From Erysipelotrichaceae bacterium UBA4808 (GTDB lineage: Bacteria; Bacillota_I; Bacilli_A; Erysipelotrichales; Erysipelotrichaceae): a stretch of DNA of 38,145 nt. How positions within the stretch are numbered: position 1 is the first letter of the stretch; each line of letters begins with the position of its first letter. This document shows positions 34,437 to 38,145 of this stretch, in pieces. The position numbers were made by a program, and so were the translations under genes. The stretch spans positions 1-38,145 of the forward strand of contig DHGC01000081.1 of the NCBI GenBank assembly GCA_002402585.1, given 5' to 3'. Below the pieces are notes generated by a model. That model saw nothing but the letters and a program-made list of their open reading frames with translations, did no database searches and was not told where the DNA came from.

Positions 34437-35195
34437 TTATTTTTCGAGTGGATGAAACATCGCAAAGATTGGAAGACCCAACATGATAGAGCCTCCAATG
34501 ATGTTTCCTATGGTTGCGATGAACACATTGAAGAGCATTTGAATGCCAAGATGGGTGATGCCAATGCTTAACCCGAGCGTGAAACTACCGATGTTCGCAA
34601 TGCTGTGTTCAAAGCCTGGAAGAACGAAAGCGATGACCAAGAGGAAGATGACCAAGATCTTAGCGACTTCATTCTGCAATTTATAGCTGGAATAAGATGC
34701 TAAGGTAACAATGAAGTTACAAAGAATTGCTCGAACCAGCAAATCACCCCATGCGATGCTTGTCTTGGCATCGACGACATTGGTAATAATGGGAGAAAGA
34801 TCTTTGGTCCATACGTGACTTTGAATAAAGAGGAAAGCAATCAAGGCAACCCCAATGGCATTGCCCACATAAGTGAGCGTCCAACCTTTGAGGACATCGA
34901 TCAGTTTCACTTTCTTACTGAAGTAAGGCATGATCGTAGGCAAGGTGTTGCCTGTAAAGAGTTCCCCATTTAAGAAGACAACTAAGGTAAAAGCCAAGCC
35001 AAAGAAAGCCGCATACGCGAATTTACCAAGGTAAGGATCGAAATGATAGAAAAGCGCATAGGCTGTATTGGCCAACATTAAAGCAACACCGAGGTACATG
35101 CCAGCCATGAAGGCTTTGACAAAGTAATTAAAAGGACGTGTAAGGCTTAATTTGATCTTTTTAAGGCCGATTTCTTCAAGCAAGTTAAAATCCAT
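34437..35195 (-). CDS. Formate/nitrite transporter family protein
   Basis: A 252-aa channel of the FNT family with six helices. The family motifs GELFTGN (about residues 76-82) and GFEHSIANIGSF are clear; the latter includes the conserved pore histidine. Members carry formate, nitrite, hydrosulfide or lactate; a fermentative host makes formate plausible, but residues alone do not settle it. The ATG at 35195 follows GGAG by 7 nt; the frame is open to 35261 without a good start. A cre-like site about 70 nt upstream points to carbon control, which also fits a fermentation-product channel. Confidence 0.9.
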   Translation of the reverse strand: MDFNLLEEIGLKKIKLSLTRPFNYFVKAFMAGMYLGVALMLANTAYALFYHFDPYLGKFAYAAFFGLAFTLVVFLNGELFTGNTLPTIMPYFSKKVKLIDVLKGWTLTYVGNAIGVALIAFLFIQSHVWTKDLSPIITNVVDAKTSIAWGDLLVRAILCNFIVTLASYSSYKLQNEVAKILVIFLLVIAFVLPGFEHSIANIGSFTLGLSIGITHLGIQMLFNVFIATIGNIIGGSIMLGLPIFAMFHPLEK

Positions 35196-35266
35196 AGAAG
35201 TTCTCCATTTTTTCCTATGCAAGTTTATCATAGATTGTGAAAAATGGAAGAGCCATTTCATAACAC

Positions 35267-35280
35267 TTAAAGCGCTTACA
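35267..35280 (-). promoter_or_regulatory. cre-like site upstream of the FNT gene
   Basis: Minus-strand TGTAAGCGCTTTAA fits TGWAANCGNTNWCA at all but one position. It lies 72 nt before the FNT start codon. A candidate -10 (TATGAT) lies nearer the gene without a clear -35, so the site would be upstream of the promoter, a position compatible with activation as well as repression. Confidence 0.5.
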
Positions 35281-35313
35281 CATAAGCTGAACTTATAGTT
35301 GAAGATGCATCTA

Positions 35314-35336
35314 CCACTTTATGAACTAAAAAGTGG
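35314..35336. repeat. 7-bp inverted repeat downstream of lrgB
   Basis: CCACTTT (35314-35320) and AAAGTGG (35330-35336) are exact reverse complements around 9 nt. Neither strand has a T tract after it, so it is a poor intrinsic terminator for lrgAB; it could be a weak terminator or a protein site. Confidence 0.4.
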
Positions 35337-35360
35337 AATACTTAACGAGATGATATAAGT

Positions 35361-36035
35361 TTAAATCAAAATGAAAGAAAGTAAGATGACCGTCGTCAAA
35401 CCAGCAACCACAATGGCCAAACTGCTCATGGCACCTTCGACTTCGCCCATCTCCATGGCCTTGCTTGTCCCAACCACATGGGAGGATGTACCAATGGCGA
35501 TGCCTTTTGCAATTGGATTCTTGATTCTAAAGAACTTACAAACAGGTTCCGCAATCACATTGCCAGTGATGCCAGTGATGATGACTGCGGCTACTGTAAT
35601 CGTTACGATGCCTTGATATTCCTCCGCAACCCCAATCGCAATAGCAGCGGTGATGGATTTTGGTAGTAGTGTTATTAACATCGTTTGATCCAATCCAAAG
35701 GCTAAGCTCAAGAAATAGACACTGAGTAGACTGGCGATGACCCCACTCAGGACACCAATGAAGATGATCAAGGCATGTTTCTTTAACAGATTGAATTGTT
35801 GATAGAGGGGGACTGCTAAAACGATGGTTGCAGGGGTAAGCATGAAGTGCAACCATTGGGCACTTTGATTGTACTCGCTGTATTCAATTTTCAATAAAGA
35901 TAAAATCAAGATGATTAGAAGAGAACTGATCAAAAGCGGATTAAAGAGACTCGTCTTAATCCATCGCTTCATGTGATCCACCAAGAAATACATGAACAAG
36001 CTGAGAACCAAGCCAAAGTACAGTGAATTAAACAT
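35361..36035 (-). CDS. lrgB: LrgB family membrane protein
   Basis: A 224-aa membrane protein of the LrgB/CidB/YohK family. Typical features are LLPKSITAAIAIGVAEEYQG (about residues 125-144), GNVIAEPV, and the GIAIGTSSHVVGTSKAMEMGEVEGAMSSLAI stretch near the C-terminus. LrgB works with LrgA in control of murein hydrolase activity, cell lysis or export of small metabolites such as pyruvate or glycolate. It overlaps lrgA by 8 nt. Confidence 0.93.
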   Translation of the reverse strand: MFNSLYFGLVLSLFMYFLVDHMKRWIKTSLFNPLLISSLLIILILSLLKIEYSEYNQSAQWLHFMLTPATIVLAVPLYQQFNLLKKHALIIFIGVLSGVIASLLSVYFLSLAFGLDQTMLITLLPKSITAAIAIGVAEEYQGIVTITVAAVIITGITGNVIAEPVCKFFRIKNPIAKGIAIGTSSHVVGTSKAMEMGEVEGAMSSLAIVVAGLTTVILLSFILI

Positions 36036-36387
36036 GGTGCTTCACCTTTTTATGCATCAACGCTTGTGTCGCATGACCACTGACAACCATGACGATCAAG
36101 GTTGTTAATAGATTGATCACGACGAAGGGAATCCAGATGTCTTTTAGACTTGACCAGGCATTCATTAGACCCACTAAAGCAGGTATGTATAAGATGGGCA
36201 TGATGTTCAATAAAAAGGATGAGACATCTTTGATCTGGTCTAGTTTCAAAATGTTTGATTTAAGTAAGATGACAAGGAGAACCAAGCCATAGATGGTGGC
36301 AGGTATTTTAAAAGGGATGAAAGAGCGCAGTATTTCTGCGCTGAGTGTTATCAGTAGGATGATGGTTAATTGTTTGATGTATTTCAT
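36028..36387 (-). CDS. lrgA: LrgA/CidA family holin-like protein
   Basis: A 119-aa, four-helix holin-like membrane protein. The family motif is at IPFKIPATIYGLVLLVILL (about residues 24-42), and LLNIMPILYIPALVGLMN follows. The ATG at 36387 is preceded by GAGG; the open frame to 36435 adds an unlikely hydrophilic tail and reaches the neighbouring gene's stop. A minus-strand TATAAT at 36404-36409 is a candidate -10 with no good -35. No LytS/LytR pair is adjacent. Confidence 0.92.
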   Translation of the reverse strand: MKYIKQLTIILLITLSAEILRSFIPFKIPATIYGLVLLVILLKSNILKLDQIKDVSSFLLNIMPILYIPALVGLMNAWSSLKDIWIPFVVINLLTTLIVMVVSGHATQALMHKKVKHHV

Positions 36388-36434
36388 GCTAACCTCAGCA
36401 TTAATTATACAAAGTTTAGGCTGCCATGCATGCA

Positions 36435-37313
36435 TTATTTCAAGCTGTATCTATTCCAGAAAAGTAGCGCTTGATCGATCCATCCTTCAGCCTTGGTATG
36501 TCTACCCAGTCCAAAACCATGGGCGACCCCTAGAATGATCTTGAATTCTACTGGAGTTCCTTGTGCTTTCAAGCGATCCACGCGTTTTTTCATAAGTTTG
36601 GGTGGCGAGATCCAATCATCATCGCCAACGATGACAAATGTGGGCGCTTCATGACCAGACACATCATCATGTCCCGTGTAGGCCATGATCACAGCTGCAG
36701 CTTTGGGTGTTTCCTTACCACCAAAGTAGGCACTGCCATACGAATCCATTAAAGCCACCATACGTGCGCCTGCAGATGCTCCCCATAGTGAATACCCATT
36801 CGCATCGATATCCAATTCATTGGTATGGTCACTGATCCATGTGAGTGCAGCCGCGAGATCTTCTACTGCATTGAGTTGTGAACCCGTACGATAATGCAGA
36901 ACGAATGCCGCAAAACCTGCCTCGTTCAATTCAAAGGCAAAGGGAAAGCCTTCATGAATGGACCCCACATATTGAAAACCACCCCCAGGGCAGATCAAGC
37001 CGAATTTCGATTGGGATTGAGCTTTGAAAAAGTATAAGCCAACATCTTTCTTACGTGGATTTTTTTGAATCTCTAAATCGGAATAGAAATGATGGAATGT
37101 AATGGTCCCTTCTTGAATACGTTGATGCAGTTTGTTGAAACACGCTGCGACATCTTCAGGATAAAGATTACTGTGATAGGGCAATAAGCGATGTACATCG
37201 CGTACCTTAAGCGCATCCAGAGCGTTGAAAGGAGGCAATAAAACATCTTTGCATCGTGCAAATACAGGATCATTTTGAAGATCGGTTAATAATGTATCAA
37301 TCGTGAAGTTCAT
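36435..37313 (-). CDS. Alpha/beta hydrolase family protein
   Basis: A 292-aa cytosolic hydrolase without signal peptide. The oxyanion segment CPGGGFQYVG (H-G-G-G-like, with Cys-Pro before it), nucleophile serine in GASAGA, acid in VGDDDWIS and histidine in AHGFGLG make up the expected triad layout of an esterase of the BD-FAE/carboxylesterase type. An ~80-aa N-terminal helical region precedes the core. Substrate unknown. The ATG at 37313 follows AGAGGTG; frame open to 37364 across the promoter. Own promoter at 37338-37366. Confidence 0.82.
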   Translation of the reverse strand: MNFTIDTLLTDLQNDPVFARCKDVLLPPFNALDALKVRDVHRLLPYHSNLYPEDVAACFNKLHQRIQEGTITFHHFYSDLEIQKNPRKKDVGLYFFKAQSQSKFGLICPGGGFQYVGSIHEGFPFAFELNEAGFAAFVLHYRTGSQLNAVEDLAAALTWISDHTNELDIDANGYSLWGASAGARMVALMDSYGSAYFGGKETPKAAAVIMAYTGHDDVSGHEAPTFVIVGDDDWISPPKLMKKRVDRLKAQGTPVEFKIILGVAHGFGLGRHTKAEGWIDQALLFWNRYSLK

Positions 37314-37337
37314 ATGAACACCTCTTCTTTCTTTCTC

Positions 37338-37366
37338 ATTATAGAAGCTTCTAACTAAGGACACAA
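37338..37366 (-). promoter_or_regulatory. Promoter of the alpha/beta hydrolase with embedded palindrome
   Basis: Minus strand -35 TTGTGT (37361-37366), 17-nt spacer, -10 TATAAT (37338-37343). The 12-bp perfect palindrome TAGAAGCTTCTA (37342-37353) overlaps the -10 and the spacer and may be an operator. Confidence 0.6.
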
Positions 37367-37387
37367 ATAGGTTAATGAGGTGATATT

Positions 37388-37396
37388 TGCTATAAT
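37388..37396 (+). promoter_or_regulatory. Extended -10 promoter of the histidine phosphatase gene
   Basis: TGC-TATAAT is an extended -10 element 18 nt before the start codon, diverging from the hydrolase promoter. AGGAGG follows at 37406-37411. Confidence 0.6.
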
Positions 37397-37414
37397 ATAC
37401 ATATTAGGAGGAAA

Positions 37415-37999
37415 ATGATGAAGAAAATACTGTTTATGATGCGCCATGGACAAACCTTGTTCAATGTACGCCGTAAGGTTCAAGGCTTTTGTGATTCGCC
37501 CTTGACGGATTTGGGGATTGGTCAAGCCAAGATTGCCCGTCGCTATTTTGACGAACGAAACATAAGGTTTGATCATGCGTATTCATCTACTTCGGAGCGT
37601 GCCTGTGACACCTTGGAACTCATCACCGACATGCCTTACAAACGTCTTAAAGGGTTAAAGGAATGGAATTTTGGTAAGTTCGAGGGGGAAAGTGAAGACT
37701 TGAATCCTAAGCTTCCATATGGGGACTTCTTTGTGGCGTATGGTGGTGAAGGGGAGATGGAGATGCGTCAAAGAGTGGCGGAGACGGTTATGGACATCAT
37801 GCGCCAAGAGGGTCATGAATCTGTATTGGTCGTAAGCCATGGGGCTTCAGCTCGGGCTTTCCAGCGCCATTGGGCACACACCAGTGCTGTGGATCAAAAG
37901 AGCAAGATTGGGAATTGTTGCATCTTCAAGTATAGTTTCGAAAATGATGTCTTCACCTTGTTGGAGATCATCAATCATGATTTCAGTGCGTTGAGTTAA
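37415..37999 (+). CDS. Histidine phosphatase family protein (phosphoglycerate-mutase-like)
   Basis: A 194-aa member of the histidine phosphatase clan. The catalytic histidine is in MRHGQTLFN (H11), the second conserved region is YSSTSERACDTLEL, the acid is in KGLKEWNFGKFEG, and the second histidine is in VVSHGASAR. Its size fits small phosphatases such as PhoE/CobC-like or YwqN-like members rather than glycolytic mutase (~250 aa). Substrate unknown. Strong AGGAGG site 4 nt before the ATG (a second ATG follows immediately). Confidence 0.9.
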   Translation: MMKKILFMMRHGQTLFNVRRKVQGFCDSPLTDLGIGQAKIARRYFDERNIRFDHAYSSTSERACDTLELITDMPYKRLKGLKEWNFGKFEGESEDLNPKLPYGDFFVAYGGEGEMEMRQRVAETVMDIMRQEGHESVLVVSHGASARAFQRHWAHTSAVDQKSKIGNCCIFKYSFENDVFTLLEIINHDFSALS

Positions 38000-38051
38000 G
38001 CTCTATTCGAGTATATATGTTCATTTTATTCCTGAATTTAATTAAATCCAC

Positions 38052-38088
38052 ATTAGCACTTAATCCGCTAATCTACTTGTGTTATACT
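38052..38088 (+). promoter_or_regulatory. Promoter region of the last gene, with inverted repeat
   Basis: An extended -10 TGT-TATACT ends at 38088, with a poor -35 TTAATC 17 nt upstream. ATTAGC (38052-38057) and GCTAAT (38067-38072) are exact reverse complements spanning the -35, a possible operator. Confidence 0.4.
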
Positions 38089-38113
38089 TCATTTAACAAG
38101 GAGACAATCAATA

Positions 38114-38145
38114 ATGGAAAAGAAATTGTTTAAATGTGAAGTCTG
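38114..38145 (+). CDS. Start of a probable rubredoxin-domain protein (truncated by window end)
   Basis: Ten complete codons after a good AAGGAG site: M-E-K-K-L-F-K-C-E-V followed by TG at the last base. Lys-Cys-x-x-Cys just after the N-terminus would begin a rubredoxin-type iron site, as in rubredoxin, rubrerythrin-like or desulfoferrodoxin-type proteins of anaerobes. Too little is present to decide which. Confidence 0.5.
   Translation, partial: MEKKLFKCEV

Overview
The window reads as chromosomal DNA of a low-to-moderate G+C Gram-positive bacterium (Bacillota). TGA acts as a stop and TGG as Trp, Shine-Dalgarno sites are strong (AAGGAG type), -10 boxes are TATAAT-like, two cre-like sites are present, and gene types such as LrgAB, YtrA-type GntR, PepF and a Bacillus-type SpeA all fit. 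An anaerobic or fermentative member of the Erysipelotrichia would fit, but no 16S gene is present, so the class is inference. I see no prophage, insertion sequence, integrase or CRISPR array.

Layout. 1-170: end of a tRNA cluster (initiator tRNA-Met, tRNA-Phe, terminator). 213-4593: plus-strand run of a GH1 6-phospho-beta-glucosidase, a YwaF-like membrane protein, a PHP phosphoesterase and RimO. 4630-6206 (minus): a DUF1576 membrane protein and an orphan 112-aa protein, behind a promoter that overlaps a near-perfect cre site. 6376-14155 (plus): a ten-gene Mrp/Mbh-like cation/proton antiporter operon in the order E-F-G-(MbhD)-(MbhE)-B-C-D followed by two further NuoL/MrpA-like subunits and no hydrogenase genes. 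14302-15126: a ZIP metal transporter. 15262-17064 (minus): oligoendopeptidase F.

17253-20419 (plus): a complete arginine-to-spermidine route speA-speE-speB (arginine decarboxylase, spermidine synthase, agmatinase), meeting a minus-strand RluF-type pseudouridine synthase with no intervening base. 21183-25936 (minus): a three-gene operon of an ICMT-like membrane methyltransferase, a GH3-family acyl-adenylating enzyme and an 853-aa 7TM-GAF-GGDEF-HD-GYP protein whose GGDEF motif is broken. This is my leading candidate for an undescribed system. 26075-27907 (minus): a GntR(YtrA)-ABC ATPase-permease operon with a perfect inverted-repeat operator candidate.

28015-31834 (plus): a Fpg/Nei-family protein without the catalytic N-terminal proline, a heavily decayed MFS efflux pseudogene, a small NifX-like protein, and a Cache-GGDEF diguanylate cyclase with intact GGDEF motif and I-site. 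31893-37313 (minus): a class A penicillin-binding protein with a C-terminal Ig-like extension, a formate/nitrite-family transporter with a cre-like site upstream, LrgA/LrgB, and an alpha/beta hydrolase. 37415-37999 (plus): a histidine phosphatase. The first ten codons of a probable rubredoxin-type protein close the window.

How the genes work together: the window holds one probably active c-di-GMP synthase and one probable c-di-GMP phosphodiesterase, the latter co-transcribed with two enzymes of unknown substrate. It also has a complete polyamine pathway, and two membrane-transport units carrying signs of carbon-catabolite control.
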